Shown: one piece after another, positions 8,741 through 15,346 of the stretch
Numbering within the stretch: the stretch's first letter is position 1
Layout: every line of letters starts with the position of its first letter
Origin: Candidatus Cloacimonadota bacterium
Lineage (GTDB): Bacteria > Cloacimonadota > Cloacimonadia > Cloacimonadales > TCS61
Direction of reading: 5' to 3'
NCBI GenBank assembly: GCA_021736135.1
Contig: JAIPGO010000015.1
Span: 1-54,677 of the forward strand
Length of the DNA: 54,677 nucleotides
Notes under the pieces: generated by a model
Database searches by the model: none
What the model saw: the letters and a program-made list of their open reading frames with translations, nothing else
Told to the model about the DNA's origin: nothing
Position numbers and translations under genes: made by a program

Positions 8741-8895
8741 ACACCTTTTTCCTTTCAGATAATTAATTCCAACAAAATTATTTAAGCGATTGAACTGTAA
8801 AGGTATTTTTCTGGAAGCGGGGCTCAATATATTTTGCGTGATGTGGAACAGGAAATGTATTAAAGAACATTGTTAACTTCTTACGATAAATAAAG

Positions 8896-8930
8896 GCGGA
8901 AGGTTTCCCATCATTTTCCTTCCGCTTTTT
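8896..8930 (+). terminator. Intrinsic terminator-like hairpin 1
   Basis: GCGGAAGG (8896-8903) pairs with CCTTCCGC (8918-8925) and is followed by T5. It points rightwards although no rightward gene lies before it, which suggests a short non-coding transcript or an orphan structure upstream of the leftward MscS gene. Confidence 0.55.
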
Positions 8931-9220
8931 CCATTTTAAGATCACAATAATAAAATGATTAGATGAACACAACCGCACTTCCGGATAATTTTAGATAATA
9001 ATTTTCAGGAAGCAAGGAAAACCGTTATGGTGCGGAATCAAGCGCGCGATTCCGAGCATTATCTGCTTTTTTGAACATGCCCCGGATTCGATGAGGACGG
9101 CAGAAAAATAAATTTACCGGCGAATTTCAGAAATAGCAAGGATTTGGCGGTTTCCCGAAATATAAAGTTCTGTTGTGGAACGATTATTGTTTATTGAATA
9201 ACTTGATTCTGGTTTAATAA

Positions 9221-9263
9221 TGCGGTAGGTTTTTTCACCATTTTTCCTGCCGCACTTTTTTTT
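9221..9263 (+). terminator. Intrinsic terminator-like hairpin 2
   Basis: TGCGGTAGG (9221-9229) pairs with CCTGCCGCA (9246-9254, one G-T wobble) and is followed by T8. It has the same stem pattern and T-rich CCAT-containing loop as the hairpin at 8896-8930, and no gene precedes it. Confidence 0.55.
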
Positions 9264-9284
9264 GCCCATTTTTCAGGTAAGCGT

Positions 9285-9403
9285 GACTTGCACCGCTACC
9301 GGTACTCCGGAAGTGGGGCTAGAACAACGACTTTTCAGCATCCGGAACTTTATAGAAACCATGTTCGCGCCCCACTTGCGCAATACGCCAGCGGTGCACG
9401 TGC
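9285..9403. repeat. Nested imperfect palindrome
   Basis: TGCACCGCT (9289-9297) pairs with AGCGGTGCA (9390-9398), AAGTGGGGC (9311-9319) with GCCCCACTT (9369-9377), and GAAC with GTTC further in. This long folded element with no ORF sits upstream of the redox genes. With the two terminator-like hairpins it fills the 750-base gene-free gap between the MscS gene and the Omp28-like gene. Confidence 0.5.
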
Positions 9404-9436
9404 TCTCAGGATGATGCCTTTATCACGATTAAAGTG

Positions 9437-9467
9437 TTGACATCTAAGATATGGGAAAAAATATGCA
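9437..9467 (+). promoter_or_regulatory. Possible promoter of the Omp28-like / TlpA genes
   Basis: TTGACA at 9437-9442 with a weak AATATGCA at 9460-9467, 25-30 bases before the lipoprotein start. The -35 is perfect, while the -10 is poor and its spacing uncertain. Confidence 0.35.
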
Positions 9468-9490
9468 GGAAAACAGCGTTGGAGAATAAT

Positions 9491-10570
9491 ATGAAGAAAG
9501 TTTTCTTATTGATAATACCGTTGCTGCTGCTGAGTTCCTGCGACCGTTTTGAGCATGAGCCTTTTAAAAGTGCAGTTTTAGAAGGGGATATGCTCTCCTT
9601 TTTTTCTGCTCTGCAATCTGCATCAGCGGATAGTCTGGATGGAGTGATGGAATGGTATAGTAGCGGTTACCTGCAGGATAAGCAGAATAAAGCCGATATT
9701 GAACACCAATATGCTAACTATTATCTGGAATACGGAAATGATCTGCAATTGCTGGGAAACCTGGAAGATTACTGGAAATCGGGCCGTGTTTTATGGGAAC
9801 TCCAGGGAACCTTGCCTGATAGAAGCACTTTTCTGATAGCACAACAGGAAGATTATCTGCATAAAGAAGGAGATCACTACTTTTTCATCGGTAATCAGGT
9901 TTCGCCACCGGAGCTTGATCCTTCTAAACCAGTGATTTTAGTGCAGTATTTCACGGCAACCACCTGCGGGAACTGTCCGGCAGCATCCACAAAACTTTCA
10001 GAAATGCATGATGAATATGGTGAACAGATGGTCATATTGGAATACGTGGCAGATTCCGATCCGGGATCAGTATATTTTCCTGAATCCATTTATTATGGCG
10101 GTGCCCAGCCTTCGGCAATTTTCCAGGGTCAATATCGGGTAGTAGGTGCCGGAGCAGCCAATTTGCAGGAATATGAAGCGCGCTATCAGCTGGCTGTGAG
10201 TGAAGAACTGCAATTCAGATTTACATCTCTTGATATCAATGTATCAGGTAATACAATTATTGCAGATGTAAGCTGGGAAACAACTGGCATATTAACGGGT
10301 GATGATCTTATGCTACGCTCCGTAGTTTTGGAAGAAGATCCCGATATGCATTATATTTTCTCACCAGCAGTATATTTTGAAAACCGCGTAATTGCCGGAA
10401 TGGAAACAAATTTTGAAGAGAGTATAACTAATACCGAACTCACGCTTGAAGTCAGCATCGATTTGCCACCTAAATTCAGTGTTGTCGTCTGGCTGCAGAA
10501 TCATCCCGAAACCTGGACAGGTGATACCGGGCAGGTTTATAATGTCATCAAAAAAGTTGTGGGGGAATAA
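9491..10570 (+). CDS. Omp28-related thioredoxin-fold lipoprotein
   Basis: A 359-residue lipoprotein. The start is the ATG after GGAG-N6; a 19-residue upstream extension is not signal-like. Lipobox S-S-C at Cys17. Residues about 30-130 form a helical N-terminal region with no clear relatives. From residue 147 it has the thioredoxin-like segment V-I-L-V-Q-Y-F-T-A-T-T-C-G-N-C-P-A-A with the C-x-x-C pair Cys159/Cys162, followed by the Omp28-type middle (S-E-M-H-D-E-Y-G-E-Q ... G-G-A-Q-P-S-A-I-F) and a beta-rich C-terminus. Omp28-family proteins are outer-membrane-associated and carry a thioredoxin-like domain of unproven substrate. The gene overlaps the next one by one base (TAATG), so it is translationally coupled to the TlpA-barrel fusion. 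Confidence 0.75.
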   Translation: MKKVFLLIIPLLLLSSCDRFEHEPFKSAVLEGDMLSFFSALQSASADSLDGVMEWYSSGYLQDKQNKADIEHQYANYYLEYGNDLQLLGNLEDYWKSGRVLWELQGTLPDRSTFLIAQQEDYLHKEGDHYFFIGNQVSPPELDPSKPVILVQYFTATTCGNCPAASTKLSEMHDEYGEQMVILEYVADSDPGSVYFPESIYYGGAQPSAIFQGQYRVVGAGAANLQEYEARYQLAVSEELQFRFTSLDINVSGNTIIADVSWETTGILTGDDLMLRSVVLEEDPDMHYIFSPAVYFENRVIAGMETNFEESITNTELTLEVSIDLPPKFSVVVWLQNHPETWTGDTGQVYNVIKKVVGE

Positions 10571-12501
10571 TGAGATACTTTTATATAATCATGATACTGA
10601 TATTACTTTGCGGGACACTATCAGCAGGAGAACAGTTACAGCAGGCACCGGATTTTGAGCTTACTGATGCCGAGGGCAATACCGTCCGTCTTTCAGAAGT
10701 TAATGATAAGCTGGTATTGATCGATTTCTGGGCATCCTGGTGCACACCCTGCAAGAAAGCGCTGCCTCATCTCAGCCGTTTTCAGGAAGATTATGCCGAA
10801 GACCTGGTGGTGCTGGCAATCAATATTGATAAACCCCGTCAGAAAGAGAAAGCGAAAGCTTTCCTGAAATCAAATGACTATGCCTTCACGGGGCTGTTTG
10901 ACCCGGAACAGGTAACTATGAATCTCTTTAACGTGGTAAACCCACCACGAACGATTTTAATCACTCCCGGTATGAATATAGTGTATACGCATGACGGTTA
11001 CAAGCGTGGGGATGAGGTGGAAATAGAAGAGCAGATCCAGCATTTCATCGCAATGGGGAAAGAAGTGAAAAGCAGCAGTGCAGCATCAGTTTCCGAAGGT
11101 AATTTCTTTATCGGCGGAATTAATAAAATGACTTATATTTACCGTACGGTGGAGGATTCTCTGCATCATTATATCGATAACGATTTCTCATTTGCAGCCA
11201 CTTATAACAAATTCCGGTTCGGGATGACCTTTAAGGCGGAATTTCCTGAATATAACAAATTTGCTCCTGATGAAAACCTGAGTTCGGCTAATATATATCA
11301 CGAATGGGTGGAGCGTTTTGGTGAATATAACGGTGAAAATATCTATCTGCGTGCCGGGAATTATGAAACAGTGTTTGGCAGCGGGATGGTGATCCATGCT
11401 TATGATAATACTGATATGAATGAAGATGAGCGTCTTGAGGGAGTGCAGTTGCGGCTGAATTATGAAAACTATGCAATTCAGGGTATTTATGGTTCTCTGC
11501 CTAATGAAGTATCACCGGAAAAGGACGATATCGTGGTCGGTGCCGATTTCTCTGCTCATATCATTAAGCCAGTTACTATAGGCGGCAGCGCACTCAGTTA
11601 CCGCAGCTATATTAACGGTGAAGATTATGAATATAACCAGCGAGACGTTTTTGACGGCAGAATGCTGTTTACTGCTGGTATTCTGGAATTGAGCACGGAA
11701 TATGCCTGGAGCACAAAATACCGCGATATCACTGAAACCCTGGATGGTTCAGCACTTTACGGCAATCTCAATATTTACCTGGGTAAATTCCGTATTACTG
11801 CCGCCTATAAGGACTATGAAAATTTTAATGCCCGACTGGCAGAATTGCCTACGGTCAATCATTGTGAAGAACCGGTTGCCGAATATGGAGCCTGGAGTGA
11901 ACCTGGATATGACGAAGAGGGACTGCAGGGCATTTTAAGCTGGACGCCTGATGAAAAAACCGAACTGGAGCTGAACTATTCCGAAGGCTGGGCAGAAAAT
12001 GGCGAAGTGGATCAGAGCGACTTTTTCGGCAGCCTGAAACATAACTTTGACAACTGGTCTTTGAACCTCGAATATACACAGATGGAGCGCATGGATTACA
12101 GTGAAGTCGAATACCGCTGGGATAAAAAAATGACTCCGCATATCGAAGCTGATTTACTCATTAACGGCAAGCCTGCCCTGGTTAAGCTGGAATGGAATAA
12201 ACAGCAGTATGACAGCTACGGCTCTGAGCATGGCTACTTTGAACCGTTAGCCCAGGCAGATTACGGATTTTATAAGAATTACTCATTCTCGGTCCAGACT
12301 TCCCTTCATTATAATGATGACGAAAAAATTATAAAAGCAGAAAGCAAGATCGGTTTTGAGATTTTTGCTCCTATCTGGGAACATACCGACATTCGTCTTT
12401 TCGCCGGCAGCGAAAAAGGCGGAAAAGTCTGCCGTAACGGGGTCTGCAATTACCAGGCGCCCTTTGACGGCATAAGACTGCAGGTGACTACGAGGTTTTA
12501 A
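10570..12501 (+). CDS. TlpA thioredoxin domain fused to DUF6029-type beta-barrel
   Basis: A 643-residue protein. A signal peptide (1-19) is followed by a complete TlpA/ResA-like domain (about 24-155) with active site W-A-S-W-C-T-P-C (Cys58, Cys61) and the cis-proline region N-P-P-R-T-I-L. A short Ser/Ala linker near residue 165 leads to a region of about 470 residues dominated by alternating amphipathic strands and ending in Phe (V-T-T-R-F), as in outer-membrane barrels. The motif A-G-N-Y-E-T-V-F-G-S-G-M-V-I-H-A-Y resembles the G-R-G-L signature of DUF6029 proteins. Cys near the C-terminus (C-R-N-G-V-C) form another possible pair. I infer an outer-membrane barrel with a thioredoxin tethered on the periplasmic side. 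Coupled to the Omp28-like gene; a four-helix cassette begins nine bases after its stop. Confidence 0.75.
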   Translation: MRYFYIIMILILLCGTLSAGEQLQQAPDFELTDAEGNTVRLSEVNDKLVLIDFWASWCTPCKKALPHLSRFQEDYAEDLVVLAINIDKPRQKEKAKAFLKSNDYAFTGLFDPEQVTMNLFNVVNPPRTILITPGMNIVYTHDGYKRGDEVEIEEQIQHFIAMGKEVKSSSAASVSEGNFFIGGINKMTYIYRTVEDSLHHYIDNDFSFAATYNKFRFGMTFKAEFPEYNKFAPDENLSSANIYHEWVERFGEYNGENIYLRAGNYETVFGSGMVIHAYDNTDMNEDERLEGVQLRLNYENYAIQGIYGSLPNEVSPEKDDIVVGADFSAHIIKPVTIGGSALSYRSYINGEDYEYNQRDVFDGRMLFTAGILELSTEYAWSTKYRDITETLDGSALYGNLNIYLGKFRITAAYKDYENFNARLAELPTVNHCEEPVAEYGAWSEPGYDEEGLQGILSWTPDEKTELELNYSEGWAENGEVDQSDFFGSLKHNFDNWSLNLEYTQMERMDYSEVEYRWDKKMTPHIEADLLINGKPALVKLEWNKQQYDSYGSEHGYFEPLAQADYGFYKNYSFSVQTSLHYNDDEKIIKAESKIGFEIFAPIWEHTDIRLFAGSEKGGKVCRNGVCNYQAPFDGIRLQVTTRF

Positions 12502-12509
12502 GTCATTTT

Positions 12510-13163
12510 TTAATATAGGACTTATGGGTCGTATGGGACTTATATTTAAGAGAGGAAATGTTGATGACGGGATTTTTACCTAAAAAAGGTAATTATCACG
12601 ACTTGCTTTCTTATCGGAAAGCTGTGATCATTTATGATGCTACTTTCAGGTTTTGCGAACGCTTTCTGGAAAAGCATGACCGTACTATTGATCAGATGGT
12701 ACAAGCTGCCCGTTCAGGAAAACAAAACATAGTAGAAGGATCTATGGCTGGTGTGGCTTCTGCAGAAACGGAATTGAAACTGACCAATGTTGCCCGAGCC
12801 AGTATGGAAGAACTGCTGGAAGATTATCTGGATTTTTTACGGGTAAGAAATCTTAAACTGTGGCCAAAGGATAGCAGAGAAGCTCAATACGTAAGGAAAC
12901 AGGAGAAAACAAAAGAATCTTATGAAACTTACAGAGAATTTCTGGAAACTCGAGCAGCAGAAGTCTGTGCTAATATCATCATCTGCCTGGTACATCAGTG
13001 TAATTATTTATTAAATCAGCAAATCAGAAAACTGGAACGCGATTTCGTGAAACAGGGTGGTATTCGGGAAAAGATGTACACCGCTCGAAAAACTTACCGG
13101 AAGAACCCAGGCGAAGATAAAGGGGAGTTATAAGTCCCATACGTCCCATAAGTCCTATATTAA
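12510..13163. mobile_element. Four-helix-bundle cassette 1 with terminal nonamer inverted repeats
   Basis: Bases 12510-12544 and 13129-13163 are 35-base inverted repeats differing at one position. Each consists of 9-base units close to ATAAGTCCC / ATAAGTCCT. They enclose exactly one gene, whose stop codon lies inside the right repeat. A second cassette with the same layout lies at 15346-16042. No transposase is present. Confidence 0.65.
12564..13133 (+). CDS. Four helix bundle suffix domain protein, copy 1
   Basis: A 189-residue cytosolic protein. I start it at ATG 12564 (AGAGGA seven bases upstream), which matches the start of the paralogue at 15427; an ATG six bases earlier is too close to the site. 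Residues about 15-110 are the S23 / IVS four-helix-bundle domain (L-L-S-Y-R-K-A ... T-I-D-Q-M-V-Q-A-A-R-S-G-K-Q-N-I-V-E-G), and about 110-170 are the family's suffix (E-S-Y-E-T-Y-R-E-F-L-E-T-R ... A-N-I-I-I-C-L-V-H-Q-C-N-Y-L-L). Relatives are encoded in 23S rRNA intervening sequences or, as Avd, near diversity-generating retroelements, and bind nucleic acid. There is no reverse transcriptase or rRNA here. It is about three-quarters identical to copy 2. Confidence 0.85.
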   Translation: MTGFLPKKGNYHDLLSYRKAVIIYDATFRFCERFLEKHDRTIDQMVQAARSGKQNIVEGSMAGVASAETELKLTNVARASMEELLEDYLDFLRVRNLKLWPKDSREAQYVRKQEKTKESYETYREFLETRAAEVCANIIICLVHQCNYLLNQQIRKLERDFVKQGGIREKMYTARKTYRKNPGEDKGEL

Positions 13164-13199
13164 TCCAAACCACTTTTCTCCCCCCTCAAACAAAATCTC

Positions 13200-13230
13200 T
13201 TGCCAAAAAACTGGTGTTTTCAGCTTATTA
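13200..13230 (+). promoter_or_regulatory. Possible promoter of tRNA-Sec and the selenium-redox operon
   Basis: TTGCCA (13200-13205) and TTATTA (13225-13230) with a 19-base spacer, ending five bases before the mature tRNA 5' end. The elements are weak, but the position fits transcription of the tRNA together with the genes behind it. Confidence 0.35.
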
Positions 13231-13235
13231 CCCGC

Positions 13236-13330
13236 AGAGAGGACGGGACTGGTGTCTCACCTGGTCTTCAAAACCAGTAACAGGCGGCTAAAACTGTCTG
13301 CGGCAGGTTCGATTCCTGCCCTCTCGGCCA
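13236..13330 (+). tRNA. selC: tRNA-Sec (anticodon TCA)
   Basis: Reads UGA as selenocysteine. The cloverleaf can be built by hand: acceptor 13237-13242 / 13320-13325; D stem GGGAC / GTCTC with loop TGGT; anticodon stem CTGGT / ACCAG (13261-13265 / 13273-13277) with loop CTTCAAA, so the anticodon is TCA (13268-13270); a long variable arm CAGGCGG / CTGTCTG (13281-13287 / 13294-13300), diagnostic of this class; T stem GCAGG / CCTGC with TTCGATT; encoded CCA at 13328-13330. Oddity: A13236 opposes G13326, and an eighth pair C13235-G13327 is possible only if C13328 is taken as discriminator, so the acceptor end is irregular for bacterial tRNA-Sec (usually eight pairs). It stands 16 bases before the DsbD-alpha-like gene. 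Confidence 0.88.
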
Positions 13331-13346
13331 TTTTATCGGAGGATTA

Positions 13347-13805
13347 ATGAAGTATATATTACTGGCAGCAATAATGTTGCTGAGTTTATCTGCCTTGCTG
13401 GCAGATGAAACGGCTGCGGAAGCAGTTAAACCGGAAATCGTGAAGCTGGAACTGGTTGCCGATACGCTTGTGGCAACTATCACTATTCCCGAAACGATGC
13501 ACATGGCGAAGCAGGAAGATTTCGTCTATATTGACATTGAGCCCGTGGAAGGCGTTATTTTAGGTGAAACGATCTGGTCGGATGGTGGACATCCTGATGA
13601 ATTTGGCGTGCTTAATTATGAAAAACAGGCAGTTCTCAAGCGTCAGATCACTCTTTCCGATACACTTAAATTGACGGGAGTGAAACTCGTAACCTTCGTC
13701 GGTTACCAGATGTGCTATGCCACATATTGCGAACCACCCCAGGAAGTAGAGATCGAGCTTGATATACCTGGCATTCACTGCGGTAAATGTCCCGGAAAAA
13801 AATAA
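13347..13805 (+). CDS. Secreted free-standing DsbD-alpha-like domain with extra CGKC tail
   Basis: A 152-residue exported protein (signal peptide 1-19; GGAGG four bases before the ATG). The Ig-like body and the motif G-Y-Q-M-C-Y-A-T-Y-C-E-P-P (Cys123, Cys128) match the N-terminal domain of DsbD (thiol:disulfide interchange), whose two cysteines relay electrons from the membrane protein to periplasmic acceptors. In DsbD it is fused to eight membrane helices and a thioredoxin; here it stands alone and ends with a second pair in H-C-G-K-C (Cys145, Cys148), close to the C-terminus. It lies between tRNA-Sec and the selenoprotein, with a membrane Fe-S protein and TlpA downstream, so it is probably the periplasmic shuttle of an alternative electron relay. 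Confidence 0.8.
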   Translation: MKYILLAAIMLLSLSALLADETAAEAVKPEIVKLELVADTLVATITIPETMHMAKQEDFVYIDIEPVEGVILGETIWSDGGHPDEFGVLNYEKQAVLKRQITLSDTLKLTGVKLVTFVGYQMCYATYCEPPQEVEIELDIPGIHCGKCPGKK

Positions 13806-13824
13806 ACTAATTACGGATTGAACA

Positions 13825-13980
13825 ATGTTTATCAGGAAAAAAGCATTTAAACCGGTTCTGTTGCTGCTCAGCTTCCTGATCGGGTTTTTCTTTATCCTCG
13901 TGGGCATAGGTGGCGAAGAGTTTTACGAAATCGCCGGCAATGCCCTGACCCTCTGACTGTCCTGCATCGGTATAGGTTAG
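13825..13980 (+). CDS. Selenocysteine-containing CD1871A-like small membrane protein (UGA recoded)
   Basis: ATG 13825 opens a frame of 43 sense codons, then TGA (13954-13956), then seven more codons to TAG (13978-13980): 51 residues if UGA is read as Sec. Residues 10-29 are one membrane helix (P-V-L-L-L-L-S-F-L-I-G-F-F-F-I-L-V-G-I-G). The tail reads N-A-L-T-L-U-L-S-C-I-G-I-G. CD1871A-family CxxC proteins are about 45-50 residues with one helix and a tail ending C-x-x-C-I-G-I-G, so the UGA falls exactly on the first cysteine and gives U-x-x-C. A tRNA-Sec gene lies 0.5 kb upstream and a SECIS-like hairpin follows the UGA. The start lacks a strong ribosome site. Neighbours: DsbD-alpha-like gene 19 bases before, Fe-S membrane protein nine bases after. 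If UGA were a true stop, the protein would lose its only redox motif. Confidence 0.8.
13957..13980 (+). promoter_or_regulatory. Candidate bacterial SECIS hairpin
   Basis: Directly after the UGA, CTGTCCTG (13957-13964) and TAGGTTAG (13973-13980) pair at seven of eight positions, counting G-U, leaving loop CATCGGTA with a GGU, as expected for SelB-binding elements. An alternative hairpin AGGTTA / TAACCT (13974-13988) overlaps it. It runs through the last codons and the stop. Confidence 0.55.
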
Positions 13981-13988
13981 GTTAACCT

Positions 13989-14852
13989 GTGAAAAAGAAA
14001 TTTGCTTTTTATACCCATAACTGGACGCGGCTTTTCGTCCTTATTCTGTCAATTTTCATCATTGACGGACATTTCTACGTAAAATTCTATCCCCAGGTCA
14101 GGGAATTTCTCATGAACATCCCACTTCCCGTGTTGAACTGCTATTCAGTGCCCAGTACTGTTTTTGCCTGTCCCATCGGCACGTTTCAGCATTTTCTGGT
14201 GATAGGGTTCTTTTCTTTTATCACCCTGGGAATTCTGCTGCTTGTTGCTGGTCTCATCGGGCGCTGGACCTGCGGCTGGCTTTGCCCTTTCGGGTTTATT
14301 CAGGAACTTGTGCATCTGATCCCGACCACCAAATTTAAGATACCTAACTGGACCCGCTATATAAAATATCTGGTTCTGCTTGTTCTTGTTGTGATCATGC
14401 CGCTCTTTGTAACTGCTAAGGATACTGGTATGGCTGAAACCTGGTTCTGTAAACTGGTGTGTCCTGCCGGGACTCTTGGTGCGGGGATCCCGCATGTGTT
14501 TCTGGAGCCAGATCTGCAGAACCTGATCGGATTTATGTTCTGGTGGAAGATCGCTATTCTGGTGATCGTGCTGCTGGCTTCTGTTTTTATCAGACGTCCC
14601 TTCTGTTCCGCTATCTGCCCCTTAGGCGCTTTTCTGGGATTATTTAACAAGATCAGCTTTCTCAAACTCCGTTTTATTGAAAAACACTGCTATAACTGCA
14701 ATCTCTGCGAACGTGACTGCCCTATGGGGCTTGATCCCAGAAAGGATTACCAGTCACCGGAATGCATCCGTTGTATGAATTGCGTGCAAAAGAAATGCTT
14801 TGCTATCCGCACTTATGCTTCCATAAGTGATGATGTGCCACAGGAGAATTAA
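13989..14852 (+). CDS. NapH/CcoG-like polyferredoxin membrane protein
   Basis: A 287-residue inner-membrane protein starting at GTG 13989. It has about five membrane helices (around 13-30, 66-90, 124-142, 181-200) and paired cysteine motifs at their ends: C-G-W-L-C-P (95, 99), C-K-L-V-C-P-A-G (154, 158), C-S-A-I-C-P-L-G (206, 210). Two [4Fe-4S] ferredoxin motifs lie at the C-terminus: Cys234, 237, 240, 244 and Cys259, 262, 265, 270. This is the NapH / RdxA / YccM arrangement, which carries electrons between quinol or cytoplasmic donors and extracytoplasmic partners. Cys51 and Cys61 near the first periplasmic loop are additional. Flanked by the U-x-x-C protein (nine bases) and TlpA (one-base overlap). 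I infer it replaces the DsbD/CcdA membrane part as the electron conduit. Confidence 0.85.
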   Translation: MKKKFAFYTHNWTRLFVLILSIFIIDGHFYVKFYPQVREFLMNIPLPVLNCYSVPSTVFACPIGTFQHFLVIGFFSFITLGILLLVAGLIGRWTCGWLCPFGFIQELVHLIPTTKFKIPNWTRYIKYLVLLVLVVIMPLFVTAKDTGMAETWFCKLVCPAGTLGAGIPHVFLEPDLQNLIGFMFWWKIAILVIVLLASVFIRRPFCSAICPLGAFLGLFNKISFLKLRFIEKHCYNCNLCERDCPMGLDPRKDYQSPECIRCMNCVQKKCFAIRTYASISDDVPQEN

Positions 14853-15346
14853 TGAAAAAAATCACTATATTATTTATACTGCTTCTTGGCAGTATGCTGT
14901 TTGCTGAAAAGATGCCCGATTTCACGCTGGAAAACTCCGCAGGAGAAGAAGTCAGCCTCTATAGCGCTCTCAATGATTCCACGATTGTCATTGTGGATTT
15001 CTGGGCTACCTGGTGCGGTCCCTGCTGCCTGGAACTGCCCCACCTCGATTCTTTGAACAATAAATATAAAAACCTCACTGTAATAGCCATTTCCACTGAC
15101 GGAAAAAAAACCATGCCCAAAGCCAAAGAATATATAGCCGAAAAAGGCTATGGTTTCACGGTGCTGCATGATCCCCGCCGGGAAGTTCAGCGTTTGCTCA
15201 AAGTCAGTGCTATTCCGGTTACTTTCATAGTAGCCCCCGATGGTGAGATTTTCTATCAGCACATCGGCTATAAGGAAGGCGACGAAATAGAACTGGAAGC
15301 GAAACTGAAGGAACTGCTCATAAGCCTCAAGTTGATAGAAGGATAA
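14852..15346 (+). CDS. TlpA-family thioredoxin, exported
   Basis: A 164-residue protein with signal peptide (1-18) and a TlpA/ResA fold: P-D-F-T-L-E-N, F-W-A-T-W-C-G-P-C (Cys55, Cys58) and cis-proline region A-I-P-V-T-F-I. An extra cysteine directly follows the active site (C-G-P-C-C, Cys59), which is unusual. Such proteins reduce disulfides or cytochrome c apoprotein in the periplasm. The ATG overlaps the polyferredoxin stop (TAATG), so the two are coupled, and it is the last gene of the tRNA-Sec / DsbD-alpha / selenoprotein / Fe-S unit. The likely role is terminal thiol reductant receiving electrons from the selenoprotein or Fe-S protein. The nonamer repeats of cassette 2 begin at its stop. 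Confidence 0.9.
   Translation: MKKITILFILLLGSMLFAEKMPDFTLENSAGEEVSLYSALNDSTIVIVDFWATWCGPCCLELPHLDSLNNKYKNLTVIAISTDGKKTMPKAKEYIAEKGYGFTVLHDPRREVQRLLKVSAIPVTFIVAPDGEIFYQHIGYKEGDEIELEAKLKELLISLKLIEG

Noticed and set aside
8778-8978. 66-codon leftward ORF and the 5' extension of the MscS gene
   Set aside because: It contains the terminator-like hairpin and lacks a ribosome site; the MscS start at 8740 is better supported.
13057-13347. 96-codon ORF over the end of four-helix copy 1 and the tRNA-Sec gene
   Set aside because: It overlaps a well-supported gene and a tRNA in another frame.
13954-13956. TGA as an ordinary stop codon giving a 43-residue peptide
   Set aside because: The codon aligns with a conserved cysteine, the frame continues into the family tail, and tRNA-Sec and a SECIS-like hairpin are adjacent; not excluded, but less likely.
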